From Branchiostoma floridae (lineage: Eukaryota > Chordata > Leptocardii > Amphioxiformes > Branchiostomatidae): a stretch of 64,000 bases of DNA. Numbering within the stretch: position 1 is the first letter of the stretch; every line of letters starts with the position of its first letter. The stretch is from contig NC_049981.1 in NCBI RefSeq assembly GCF_000003815.2, positions 29,220,661-29,284,660 on the forward strand, written 5' to 3'. Shown here piece after piece: positions 11,481 to 22,177 of the stretch. Position numbers and translations under genes: made by a program. The notes beneath the pieces are model-generated. The model saw nothing but the letters and a program-made list of their open reading frames with translations, ran no database searches and was not told the origin of the DNA.

Positions 11481-11949
11481 CTGTGACGCAAAATTGTTGA
11501 CAGCGTCAGAGATCTTCAAACTTGCAACGCTGACCTGTAGATGCCATTTAACCTTTTCCGGCTGTCCTTCACTAACTGACTTGAGGCAAAATGTCCAAGG
11601 TCAGTGAGAAACGAAGATACTCATTGCGTAAGTCAGGATCTAACTTGCATAATGCATCGTTTTCCATGAACTCTCATACATGTGACATTTGTAGCTGAGA
11701 AGGGAGGACTATATCGTTAGGTAATTTATTTGTACACATACATTACTGATTTGCACAATTGACGAGGAATATTATAATTCTATACTGGTACATGGCCAGA
11801 ATTCGATACTTGCGTCATTCAACGTGTCCTTCACTAATTGACTTGAGGCAAAATGTCCAAGGTCCGTGGGAAACGTAGATACTCCTTGTGCAAATCAGGA
11901 TCTAACTTAAATAATGCATCGTTTTCCATGATGTATTATATATCCTTAG

Positions 11950-12400
11950 ATATTACTTAGTCACATGTATAAGGAACTCACTGCCACAACACATCAACAC
12001 AGCCAGAACGCTGGCGACTTTCAAGAACCTTTATGCGCTTAACATTGATATGCAAATTCAATCCTGATTTTAAATTTGATTTCTTTTTGTTATGTTTCCT
12101 GTGTTATGTCACGTTAAGGCTAAACTTTTGGTTCACTCGTTTGGCAGTATTATTTTATGCTATCTATGTTAAGTCTGACTTTGTACAATCTTTATGTTTA
12201 TGTTACCTAAGTAATTTGGTTTCATAGAACGTTATGTATGATTATGTTATTGAAGTTGATTTGGTTCTGTTGAACTTAATGTATGATTTATGTTCGGGGT
12301 TATCCCCCCAGGGGGCTTTGAAAAACGCCGTCAGGCGACATGCTTTACCCTGGTTAAATAAAGAATAAACAAACAAACAAACAAACAAACAAACATACAC
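11950..12400 (+). mobile_element. LINE 3' end with (AAAC)n tail
   Basis: Around 11970-12080 the plus strand reads RNSLPQHINTARTLATFKN and soon stops. This is the usual C-terminal stretch of CR1/jockey-type ORF2 (W/RNSLP...FK). A long T-rich 3' UTR follows, then 'aggcgacatg..ccctggttaaataaagaataaac' and an AAAC repeat tail at 12370-12394. A similar 3' terminus recurs at 63005-63060. The rest of the element is absent. Confidence 0.75.
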
Positions 12401-12404
12401 GAGA

Positions 12405-12580
12405 CTCTCATTACGGCGTAGTTCAGTCAGGCCGTACTTCAGCTAACTACGGCGTACTTCAGGAAGGCCAGTTGTGTGAACTACGGCGTAGTTCGCCATA
12501 GCGATTTCGTCAGGCTAGGATTATTATGACGTAGTTGACTGAGACCGTACGTCAGGCAACTACGACGTACTTTTACAAAG
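12405..12580. repeat. TACGSCGTA motif block
   Basis: Contains aactacggcgtactt, gaactacggcgtagtt and related near-palindromes as in 6150-7080, directly after the LINE tail. Confidence 0.6.
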
Positions 12581-12650
12581 CACTTTTCATCTAACAGATG
12601 CCTATTCTATATGCCTAAGGCTAAACACGAGACGCGTGACTAAAAGGTAA

Positions 12651-12959
12651 AGCTAGGGACATAAGCCGCCGTAAGTGAAATTTGTCCGTACGTTTTTTGG
12701 GGAGGCCACGTCCGCCACGTATTTCTGAAAACGTGGGGAACAACTGGCAAGAGAAGGGAGAGAGTACGTCAACGCACGGCACACAAAGTTTTGCCTGCAC
12801 GTAAAGTTCTACGGCTCGTCTGCGTGGTCCAAAATCTGTCGGATTCCCTACGAGTTCGTACGGAGGGGGTTCTTACCACTTACGGATCCCAAAAGATAGC
12901 CCACGTTTTGGCACGTAGACAGCACGTATTTGCAAGTACGGTGGGTTGTGCCCTTAGCT
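12651..12959. mobile_element. MITE 'AGCTAAGGGC' family, Harbinger-type
   Basis: Left end AGCTAGGGACATAAGCCGCC and right end, inverted, AGCTAAGGGCACAACCCACC. TAA flanks both ends (12648-12650 and 12960-12962). It is a reverse-orientation relative of 40749-41064 inside the GPCR gene. No ORF. Confidence 0.8.
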
Positions 12960-13276
12960 TAATAAAGGTCAGGGTATAGGGAAACACGGCATAAGAAGCT
13001 AATTCTTCCTGATGTAAGACCAGAAGCTGCAACATTGCAACCGTTTACTTACTCACAGATATTCCGGCAAGAATATAACGTTAATCGAAGCTCCACGGAT
13101 GCATAAACTAACAAAAAAGGACAAAAACGCACCTGATGTGTCTATCGTGAGTTGCAATCGCTCTAGGCCTTTTTCTTGTCTGATCTCCCAGCGACAACGT
13201 AACAGAAAGATCGGCTTTTATATGACCGTAATTAAACAATTAATTGATATAATTGGACATAATTGATGAAATGTAA

Positions 13277-13743
13277 ATGTGGTACCTCACTGTAGTTGGG
13301 GTACTGGTGCGGCACTGCGGGTTTTGGGAACACAGATCGACGTACCTTCACGGAACCTAGAGGTGCCCCCAAGGTAACCAAGAGGTGTCGCTAACGAACC
13401 CCGATGTGCCGGTCGCAAAACGTTTTTTAAAGTGAAGAAAAAAAACGCAAGTGGCAAGATGTCCCCACAGTGACGCCACCATGCCGCCGAGTATCACAAG
13501 GAAATATCCTTTCATATTTTGTAATTCTCTTTTTGGTGCATTTTCATCTTTTACAGTGATTTTTCATCAATTGACAACGCTGCGATATCAAATAACCTGT
13601 TCATGTAGTCTAGAAACGCAACAGTGTCGCATGTCAGTGTGAGCCTAATGCAAGGTAAAATCGGCGAAAATGACACAACGGTGCCACATTGAACGAACCC
13701 CGCAGTGCCTCACTTGTACCCCAAGTTCAGTGAGATACCACCT
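13277..13743. mobile_element. MITE 'GGTATCTCACTG' family, Harbinger-type
   Basis: Inverted ends near ATGTGGTACCTCACTG and CAGTGAGATACCACCT, with TAA at 13274-13276 and 13744-13746. The core contains phrases (ttttcatcaattgacaacgctgc, aacgcaacagtg) shared with the larger element at 52805-53973. Confidence 0.8.
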
Positions 13744-14048
13744 TAAGTTGTACCGTATGTAAACAGTATCACATCGTACTTGGAAGCAGGTCATGTGGCT
13801 AAGATAAATTATGATTCATATAAACCAACAGTGGACTAGCTGGAGAGTGTAGTCAGTTTAAGCCAGATTTGAACTATAATAGAATAAGCGCATCTGTGTT
13901 ACGTAGGTAGATTCAACGACCGATCAACAGGAGAGAGCGCGTCATTTGAATCAACCCTCTCTGAACCTAGCTAATAGCGCTCCTAGCGATTGGTCCGACA
14001 GTTGCAGCCCCCAGAACTCGGGGAAGATCGAGGCCATTCACCCCTAAT

Positions 14049-14207
14049 TCCAAGCAGATCCTACGGTAGCATCAGGAGCTGACATATGGGTGTAGCCGCC
14101 CTAGGAGTGTTCATTGGTTTCCGGTAGCCAATGAACACTCATAGGGCGCCTACATCCATTTGCCAGCTTTTGATTCTATCTTATGCTACCATAGGATCTG
14201 CTTATTA
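14049..14207. mobile_element. MITE, 'CTCCAAGCAGATCC' family (diverged)
   Basis: Starts TTCCAAGCAGATCCTACGGT and ends in the inverse ACCATAGGATCTGCTT. The core is itself an inverted repeat (gtgttcattgg / ccaatgaacac). Confidence 0.8.
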
Positions 14208-14917
14208 GCCACAAACACAGATCAGACACAGATATTCTCCGTATCTTAAATAATTCTCAGCTTTGCCGCATGGTATAACCCAATACGTAAAAACATTAGT
14301 GCGAAAAAATACGTCTATCTGTAGACGTATCATTGATCGTTGACTGTATATTGTGCAGTTTCCAAGGCTAGCTAGCCCTTAACAATAGTCTTCGGTTAGT
14401 TGGGCAACCTTGACTGTAATTCTTGTTTATATAACGTTAGCCGAATAAATAAAATAAAATCAACGAGATATCCAACCATTGGAGGGACGAAAAGGTCACT
14501 AAAGACCAGGTTCCTTGAATATAAGCGCCCAACTTCAACACATTCATAAATGTCACAACATGATATCGATCAAGGACATAGAGAGGTGAGTTTGCTGAAC
14601 ACTCTGTCACATTGGAAAATGGTAAGTGTGGCTCGTGATGTGACTCATCTTACACTTCCGCTACACGAAATTGTTCTTGCTCTGTTATTTACTTTCACAC
14701 TTATAATTATTAGTATTATTCTAAACCTAAACCACAAACCACTGGCGGCAAAAAATCTGGGTTATTCTTCTAGTCGTGATCATTCCCTTTTGTGTAAAAG
14801 AAATAGTACAAGAGCTCCGGCTCATCCACTTACCCCCTACTCTTGTTATGGTACGGTCCAACGACCTACAGAACTCTTCTCGAACTTTCGTCACAACTCG
14901 GGGACAGAGAGGCAAGC

Positions 14918-15200
14918 AGAACCAATCAAAAAGCTTGTTTTACAAGGCCGCCGATCAAGCCACCAAAATAACCAATCAAAAAGCTTGTTACAGGAGACCA
15001 CCGGCCCAGCCACCGAAAGGACCAATGAAAAAGTTGTTTAGGAAGGCCGTCGGCCTAGCCACCGAAAGGACCAATCAGAGAGCTTGTTTGAGCGGCCAGC
15101 TGGCGGAACGACCGACAGGTTCATTGAAACAACCTGTTTGAAAAGACCGCCTCAGGGAACGTCCGATAGGGCGGGCGCAACCGGAGAAGTATTTAAAGGG
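14918..15200 (+). promoter_or_regulatory. GST-A promoter: tandem CCAAT-box repeats and TATA-like box
   Basis: About five ~50 bp tandem units, each opening with ACCAATCAAAAAGCTTGTT or a variant (starts near 14920, 14971, 15020, 15069, 15119), so CCAAT recurs at a fixed ~50 bp spacing. The last two units also contain GGAACGACCGACAGG and GGAACGTCCGATAGG. A GC-rich stretch (gggcgggcgc, about 15170) and a TATA-like gtatttaaag (15189-15198) follow, 73-80 bp before the ATG at 15271. Placement and spacing support a promoter; activity is inferred. The 163-codon ORF over it is rejected. Confidence 0.65.
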
Positions 15201-15270
15201 CCGCGGACCGAAGAATCAACACTGAGAAGGCGGAAGAAAGAGCCCGAGGGACTAGCAGAACAGACTGACC

Positions 15271-16926
15271 ATGCCGAGCTACAAACTGACGTACTTTGAC
15301 GGCCGTGGCCGCGCGGAGACCTGCAGACTGCTGCTGGCTGCAGGCGGGATTGAGTACGAGGACAACCGGCTACCTCAGGAGCAGTGGCCCGCATTCCAGC
15401 CGAGTAAGCTTGTCTTAATTAACTATCATTCTATTCATGTAACAGGGACAAAGTTTTAACGCATTCGAGTTACGTACGTTCAAATGATTTACTTCTTTTA
15501 AATGGTGCACGTGAGAACCTAACTTTGGAGTATATTAAGCATAGTATAATGATAGTAGGCTTTTAAGGTTCTTTTTAATGAAAGACGAGTCTTAAAAACA
15601 TGCCTTAGTTAGAATTACTTAAGAGTAAGTTTTTCACACCTGTAGCCTCCTTTTACCTACAACTTGTCTTACATTATGACGTACTCCATTTACATCTAAA
15701 AATCTAATAGCTAATTAGTTCTTCTTATCTACTAGCATTTTCACTGAGGTTTAAACAGATTTGATTCCTATAAATAAACATTCGTTACAGAAAAATGCTA
15801 ACAAAAATGTAAGCAATGTATTCTACCAACGCAGATGAACTTTCATGCTAAAACGTTTGTTACGTTGTTGATGCAGTCCGTGTATTCCTCAAAGAAAACC
15901 AAAGTTAGTCTGTACATATATACCCAAAGTATTTCCTATTTGTGTTTCAAAAACACCACAACAGTCACTAATTCAATTCCACGTCTACACGGGAGTTTAT
16001 ATTCTAACAATAGTTCAAAGCTTGACGAGGTCAGAACTTGAATGGCAGCTTCTAATCTAATTCGCAGTCAAAAGAGCGTTTACCTGCACGCTACACTAGC
16101 GAAACTAAAAGACAAGCTTAAGCCTTGATCAGAATCTGGGCGGGGTTTACTTACCTGAGTTTATAGGTATACTTCGGCACTGCGGGGTTCGTAAGATTAC
16201 ACAACGATTTTCAGAGATAAAAAACTAATTTCCTTACGTTTTGTGTATTTTGTTGTCTTCTAAATCATACTTTTACGTATTACGCAATATTTAAATCACA
16301 ATATCAAAATTGGCGAAAATAACACAGCATTGCCGCAATGAACGAACCCCTCAGTGCCGCACCAGTACCCCAAGTGCAGTGAGATATCACCTTAAGCGGT
16401 CATCTCACTGAAGGTGCGACACGGCGGCGTTGCTGAGGTCGGGCGATTCGATAGAGCGCTCAATCGATTTCATCGATGATATACTTTGTTTGATAAGTTG
16501 TCAGTTTAGTCATACTTGTGAGGTTTGCATGCCATTCCAATTATAAAGTCAAGTGTAAGACAAATTCAATTTAGAACACAGCTACGTATACCGCAGTACA
16601 GTGAGATACCCATTAAAACTAAGACATGTAACATCTTTGTGGACCCTCAAAGCACTAGATTGAACCTTTATTTGTGTTGTTTTGTGTCTCTTTCAGAAAC
16701 GCCGTTCGGACAGTTGCCCGTTATGGAAGTGGACGGAACGGTGCTCGGTCAGACTAACAGCATCGCGCGTTATGTCGCCAAACTGGCAGGTACGGGACTG
16801 GGGACTTGGGAGGAGACTATTTACTTTTTATGACTAGTGATGACTAGTATTGTTGGGTCTGTGCATCAGTGCTTGTGTATATGTGTGCATTTCTCTCCCC
16901 TCTTTGTCTTCTGTGTCTGTGTGTGC

Positions 16927-16976
<50 letters not shown>

Positions 16977-16994
16977 TTTGTGTGTGTTTGTGTG

Positions 16995-17045
<51 letters not shown>

Positions 17046-17060
17046 TGTGCGTGTGTATGT

Positions 17061-17100
<40 letters not shown>

Positions 17101-17105
17101 TGTGC

Positions 17106-17169
<64 letters not shown>

Positions 17170-19115
17170 ATTTGTGTGGCAGTGTTTGTGTCCGCGTATG
17201 TGTGTGTGTGTGCTTGCGAATGTGTGTGCGTATGTCTCTGTTGGCTTGTGTCTGGGTGTATGCGCAAGAGTCTATTTCTTGCAATGTTCAAAATTGCCAT
17301 AATGCCGCGTTGTGCCCTTCTACCCCTGTGTTTCTTTAAATCGTTACATACTCAATCGTTTTACCACCCAGGATTGACAGGGAAGACCGCCCTGGACCAG
17401 GCTAAGGTGGACATGATCATGGAGGGCGCCGTGCCTCTGTTCCAGAAGGCAGGGGATGTCGTGATGGGTGAAGGGGACGAGGCGAAAAAGGTAAAAGCGG
17501 AATCTCACTGCACTTGGGGCACCGTTGCGGCACTGTGGGGTTCGTTCTCTACGGCACTGTTTTGTCCTTTTCGCGATTTTTGACAATTAAGATATTGCGT
17601 TATACGTAAATGCATGACTTAGAAGACAGCAAAATACACAAAAAGAAAGAAAATTCGTTCTCTGAGTGAAATTCGTTGAGTCATCTACGAGCCCCGCAGT
17701 GCCGCACCGGTGCCCCAAGTCCAGTGAGAGTCTACCCTAAGAAATCCCGACCTGGGCTTTACTAAGAGCTTCTTGGGTAACACTTTTTTCAAAGGCGACT
17801 ACCAAGTTACAAAAAAAATGGCTTAATTTGAGGAATTGTAAGTTGGCAATAAAAATCTGAACAGCAAATTGAGATATTTCAATCTGAAGAGGATGTATTC
17901 TTTCACCTTTGTGGCAAATTTCATGTCATTTGATCAAACCAATGGGGTCATTTTTTTAGGTACCCTCGTATTCAACCCGATTGTTTATTTTTACAGGCAG
18001 AGAAGAAGAAGGACTTTGAAGAAAACTTCGCTCCCAAATTTTTCGCCGACATGGAGAAGCTAGCTGGTGATAAGGGATATTTTGTCAGCAATCAGGTAAG
18101 AAGTGAATTTGTACACCTTTTATATCAATGGACGACAACTAGTAGCTACCAGTATATGCATAATGTTATATCATAACGTTATATGATGATAATCGCACAA
18201 AGCTGTTCATTTTTCTGGTTGCTTGTTCAAAGGAATTATATACAGTCCATCCTATAGATAAACATAATTACATTCTTGAAGATATCCCTTGCTGTGTATA
18301 AATAGGTAAATATGTCAAAGACTGTTTAGACCTTAAAATAAGTAGTGTAAACGGCACGTAACATGTTGATAAATTCATATGCGTGTTTTTTTTTTACTCC
18401 GATTGTTTATATGCCTGCATGTACAGATGTAGAATACCTTACGACAGTCACTGTATGTCATTACAAATTACTAACGGTATATCATATGTTGTGCCGTATA
18501 CATGAAATCTGATTCCTTTACGCCTAATTAGTAAAATTCAGGAAAACTGAAACGAGTAGTTGGTTTTCATAAAACTATCAACTCATACCTATTTCAATGA
18601 CTAGCAATGAAATGACATGTACAGTATGCCAATAAAGGTGCGCTCCCACCGCGCTTGTGTCAAGCTTGCGTTACTGCGGGGTTCGAAAGATACTCAACGA
18701 ATTTCAGAGATAAAGAACGAATTTTCTTTCTTTTTGTGTATTTTGTCGTCTTCTTAATCATACTTTTACGAATTACGCAATATCTAAATTATAAAAAATC
18801 GGAGAAAATAACAAAACAGTGACGCAGTGAACGAACCCCGCAGTGACGCAAGCTTGACCCAAGTGCGGTGGGAGCGCACCCAAACCAACTATGTACCGAC
18901 TAGAATTGACTTCTTTTCCTGGAAACGTTTTTGTTGTTCTACTTCAGCTGACATCGGCTGACATCGCCTTCTATGGCAACTACGAATCCATCAAGGATTT
19001 CGTCACCCTGCCCAGTTTTGACAAGTACCCCAAGCTGAAGAAAGTGGTCGCCAGTGTCCAGGCCAACCCCGGGATCGCCAAGTGGCTGAAGGAACGTCCA
19101 CAGACTGCCTGGTAG
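15271..19115 (+). CDS. Sigma-class glutathione S-transferase (HPGDS-like), gene GST-A, 5 exons
   Basis: Exons: 15271-15403, 16697-16789, 17372-17490, 17997-18095, 18948-19115; all introns GT-AG, phases 1,1,0,0, joining to 203 aa. The N-terminal thioredoxin-fold domain (1-75) has catalytic Tyr8 in MPSYKLTYFDGRGRAE, Arg14 as in vertebrate haematopoietic prostaglandin D synthase, cis-Pro segment QLPVMEVDG, and GSH-binding QTNSIARY (63-70; Thr64 replaces the usual Ser). The helical C-terminal domain follows, with GYFVSNQLTSADIAFY and the typical end PGIAKWLKERPQTAW. Length and exon pattern fit the family. Predicted cytosolic GSH conjugation, peroxide reduction or PGH2 isomerisation; substrate unknown. 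Introns 1, 3 and 4 each hold a MITE and intron 2 a (TG)n tract. The first ATG fits the conserved MP start. Paralogue of GST-B and GST-C. Confidence 0.95.
16165..16398. mobile_element. MITE 'GGTATCTCACTG' family in GST-A intron 1
   Basis: Right end is intact (gcagtgagatatcacctta); left end is shortened (aggtatacttcggcactgcgg). The core phrase 'gttttgtgtattttgttgtcttctaa' is shared with 17489-17736 (inverted), 18636-18881, 61356-61720 and 62183-62388. Confidence 0.75.
16925..17166. repeat. (TG)n microsatellite in GST-A intron 2
   Basis: About 240 bp of TG dinucleotides with occasional TTTG, GGTG and GCGTG interruptions. It produces Cys/Val and Thr/His ORFs in all frames, which are not genes. 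It fills much of the 582 bp intron. Confidence 0.97.
17489..17736. mobile_element. MITE 'ATCTCACTGCACTTGGGG' abutting the exon 3 splice donor of GST-A
   Basis: Left end AGGTAAAAGCGGAATCTCAC pairs with the inverse right end AGGGTAGACTCTCACTGG. The first bases of the element coincide with the last two exon bases and the GT of the intron 3 donor (17490/17491). The core includes 'gacttagaagacagcaaaatacacaaa', the reverse complement of the intron 1 element core. Confidence 0.75.
18636..18881. mobile_element. MITE 'AGGTGCGCTCCCACC' in GST-A intron 4
   Basis: About 45-50 bp inverted ends (AGGTGCGCTCCCACCGCGCT left; right end is its complement with few mismatches) around the same core as the intron 1 element. 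TAA lies before the left end. The right end stops 66 bp before exon 5. Confidence 0.8.
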
Positions 19116-19527
19116 TCAGAACGTCACAGAACCTTATCTTATACCTATAGTCCATGGGCCAGGACGGGTTTTTTTTGTACCACTGAGAGCGACCAGAGCT
19201 ACCATAGATTTTTTGAATCTGCAATATCAAACCAAAGTTGATTTGTGTATGGCACCACCGCTTTCCTATTGTAATCATGTGACCAAACGGCGTCAATAGA
19301 ATGAACTTTGGGGGGCTAAATACAAAAGACCACGACAAATTATCAAACATCAATCATGTTCTGTTAAAATCGGTTTGTAGATAAAACATGCCTTGAGAAT
19401 CACAAAATAATCAATATTTTGTCGATACTCAGTATCTTTAGGAAATTATGAGTCTTTAAACTGCGATTTAGGGGGTAATTTCTGTGTAGAAATACATTGC
19501 TTACTTACCAACATCAGGCATTTATTC
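19116..19527. other. GST-A 3' flank
   Basis: Probable 3' UTR and flank, AT-rich. No AATAAA occurs close to the stop; the nearest clear one I see is at 20064-20069, which is far. Nothing else recognised. Confidence 0.4.
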
Positions 19528-19782
19528 GTTTACCCCTTTCCACCAGGACGGCGCTCTCGCCACGCTCTCTCTGCGACCTAAAATTCAACGTATCCCTCAA
19601 CGAATTGTATAGAAAAGAAACAAACCTTTTTACACTCTGTACGTTTTGTTGTCTTCTCGGTCACACTTTACATTTTGCATGTATTACATACCCAGTGTGA
19701 AAGCGAAGGATACACATATCCTATTTAGGTCGCAGTGAGAGCGCAGCGCGATCGCCGTCCCCCCCCCCCCCAATATACCCCC
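19528..19782. mobile_element. MITE 'CCCCTTTCCAC' family
   Basis: Left segment ggacggcgctctcgccacgc...ctgcgaccta is mirrored on the right by taggtcgcagtgagagcgcag...gccgtccccc. The middle carries the tgtacgttttgttgtcttct phrase. Related to 58178-58403. A poly-C run marks the right end. Confidence 0.65.
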
Positions 19783-20464
19783 TCCTTGCCAGTCCGAATC
19801 TTGCCGATTGTCGCAAAACGCCAGCACATACCGCCTTGCCGTAAAACTCGTTATACACTACCACAAACCGTGCTGATTTTGTCAAACTGTTTTGGGGTAT
19901 TCTCATTACAGCCATGTATCACCCTTCCTTGTCCTTGTCCTTGGAGCTATATACCTTCTTATAAAGTACTTTTTTGCTCATTCTTGTCCACATATTAAAC
20001 AGGGATTACTTCAGTTGAGTCTGCTTAGATGAATAAGACAACCCACTACATGCGCCTACTACAAATAAAGACTTGTATCCTTTGATACACTGTGTTCTGT
20101 AGTAGTTTATTAGCATTTTTTGCTGACTTTTTGCTCTTTTTCACCCTCCCGTATTAGCTATGGGGTCTTCATGGGACGTCATCCATAAGACTAAGTCAGT
20201 GTGACCTAAGGTTGAAATGGATACTTCACATAGTTCACGTAATTCTACACCCAGTTATTGTTGGAGTCGCAAGCGAAAGGAGGTCATATTGGATCAAGTC
20301 AAGTCGACATTTTTAAGTTTGTTTAACCGTTATTCAACTGTTAAATCGTAATCTCAATTACGCCAGAACATAAGAACGCATCAGCTGTAGTATTCAGGAA
20401 TAACTTCCACAGTGGCTTTGATGAATAAAATGTTGGTTGCACACTTCTATTTATTCTTTACATT

Positions 20465-20778
20465 AATGACCTGCCAAATTGCGTCCAGTCATGCAAAGCT
20501 GCTATGTATACCGACGATACAATCTTATATTTCGCAGCTAAGAGTGTTCACATACGTGAGACAACAATTCAAAGCGACTCAACTCGGATTTCCCAAAACA
20601 ACCTTTCTCTGAAATCTAGTGAATACAAGACAATGCTCATAGGGTCAACCGGAATGAATGTTGCAAATATTAAACTTAATCTTACACTAGACGGGGCTAG
20701 ACTCGAACAAGTAGCCAGTTTTAAACATTTAGGAGTCACCATTGACAACCTACTCAGATGGAACGCACATTTTGGCGG
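20465..20778 (+). pseudogene. LINE reverse transcriptase fragment
   Basis: Plus strand reads INDLPNCVQSCKAAMYTDDT, then ILYFAAKS, NNLSLKSSEYKTMLIGST and FKHLGVTIDNLLRWNAHF: RT motifs C (YTDD) to E of a CR1/jockey-type element. Upstream motifs are missing and three to four residues are lost before NNLSL. The fragment ends at a 30 bp hairpin (20792-20859). A dead relic. Confidence 0.85.
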
Positions 20779-20791
20779 GAAGGTTCTGATT

Positions 20792-20859
20792 ATGCCCGGA
20801 AAGGAATATATACCGGGGGACGATCAGTGGTCTCCCGGCATATATTCCTTTCCGGGCAT
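20792..20859. repeat. Long hairpin: 30 bp inverted repeat with 8 nt loop
   Basis: Left arm 20792-20821 begins ATGCCCGGAAAGGAATATAT; right arm 20830-20859 is its reverse complement with two mismatches; loop gatcagtg. It lies directly after the LINE fragment and before another inverted-ended element. Confidence 0.9.
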
Positions 20860-20861
20860 AA

Positions 20862-21064
20862 GAAGAGGGTCTGCATGTTCTTTTACGTAAGGCGTAGGCA
20901 GCCTATTTTCATTTCCCGTAATTCGTAGGGAAAACCATCATATCTACGTAATGCGTAGCGAGGCGACCAAATTTAGCGTAATTGCCTTCCTTGATTTAGT
21001 AATACGTATGGGCTTCTTCTGAATTCAGCGTAAATCGTTGTCGCAAACGGAAGACCCTCTTTAG
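20862..21064. mobile_element. Putative MITE with AGAGGGTCT ends
   Basis: Left gaagagggtctgc and right gaagaccctcttt form a short inverted pair. The interior repeats TACGTAA-GCGTA motifs. Length about 200 bp and no ORF. Ends are short, so this is tentative. Confidence 0.4.
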
Positions 21065-22177
21065 AAGGAACTTCCCCAACAGAGAGGCCGGTGAAGGAGG
21101 TTACCGCGCCTCGGTTTGTTGGAACAGTGACGTCCCCGATGCTGTACGTATGACCAGCACCGAACTTTGCTCTGTTCTTGAGGTCGCGGCTTTAGGCCTC
21201 AGGTAGCCGGATCGAAGGTCATTGTGGGACGCCATTATTCCAGCCGAGGTCTCGAGATACGGTCGTCTGGTTGAAACACTTCTTCAACACGTACGCAGCT
21301 GAATCTTAGAGGTCAGTGTATTTTCTGTGAAAGATGCCTTTTCCCATGATTCCTTCAGGAATCCAGGATCACAACTGACGTCGGGTCTCGGGTGAACCAT
21401 GATCAGCATGCAGGAGAACCAGTCGTCGTTGATTTTGTCTGGCGTTTTTCGGCCTTTCCTGTGTTTTTCCTCTATCATGTAGCGCTTTCATGTAGCGTTA
21501 TCTTGAGGCCATCATCCCACAGTGAAGTTGGCACCACCGCAGAGCAGTCTGAAACACAGAAAAGATATCGACAAAACAAACCCCAACCATATCTTCTCGT
21601 TGCAGATAAGGTGATTTTTGGTCCACTGGTTGCACTAAGGTTGTAACCTGCAAGCTGACGTTGTTGCGGGTCTTTCGTACTTCTTTCAAGTCTTACCATT
21701 CCGAACAGTCGCTTTATATAGTACATGTATGTGCTCGTATTCTTGGCAGCTGACGCAAAGGAGTACATTTTATTTGCATTTTTACAGCATATCTTGTTAT
21801 GTTAGGAGACCAAAGGCCAAAACGTGCACGTGGTCATCTTATGATCCATGCAGGTACCATTCAGATATAAAAACAACTTGGAAGAAAACCAACCCCTTTC
21901 AAGGAAGACGTGGGAAGGCCAGTGTATCTCAATGTTCTTTTGATCCGTGCGTGGAAGGGCGTGCAGAATAATTCTAGGTAGACTATGCTGGCTACGACAG
22001 AGCCTAAGAACAGCCACTTACTTCCCTGTACCTGAGACGCCGTAGTCTTTGTTTGAAATTTGCATTGTCTGTGTCTAAGTCTCCACTATTCTTGGATATC
22101 CTATTCATTTAGTCACAGTAAATTCATGCAATAATTCAGGCAAGTAATAAAAGTGTTATAATATCATTACAGAAACC
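21065..22177. other. SDR upstream region, no gene recognised
   Basis: No exon supported. Just before the SDR ATG the sequence is tataatatcattacag followed by aaaccATGG, a good 3' splice site five bases before the start codon. A non-coding 5' exon may therefore lie in this interval, but I cannot locate it. Confidence 0.4.

Larger units (their letters stand above)
8434..11540. repeat. Duplicated block, copy B
   Basis: Aligns with copy A from base 1: microsatellite at 8665-8779, MITE at 8988-9212, minisatellite at 9440-9575, then a 316 N gap (9598-9913), the 126 bp MITE at 10338-10463 and TACGSCGTA units. It lacks both the LINE and the CTTCGCCAA transposon of copy A, so it serves as the empty-site reference. 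After 10945 the two copies rearrange relative to each other. Confidence 0.85.

Noticed and set aside
14550-15041. 163 aa ORF with a hydrophobic stretch ahead of GST-A
   Set aside because: Its second half lies over the ~50 bp CCAAT tandem repeats; no domain and no splice partner.
16837-17583. Cys/Val-rich and His/Thr-rich ORFs in GST-A intron 2
   Set aside because: Created by the (TG)n tract; one runs by chance into real exon 3.
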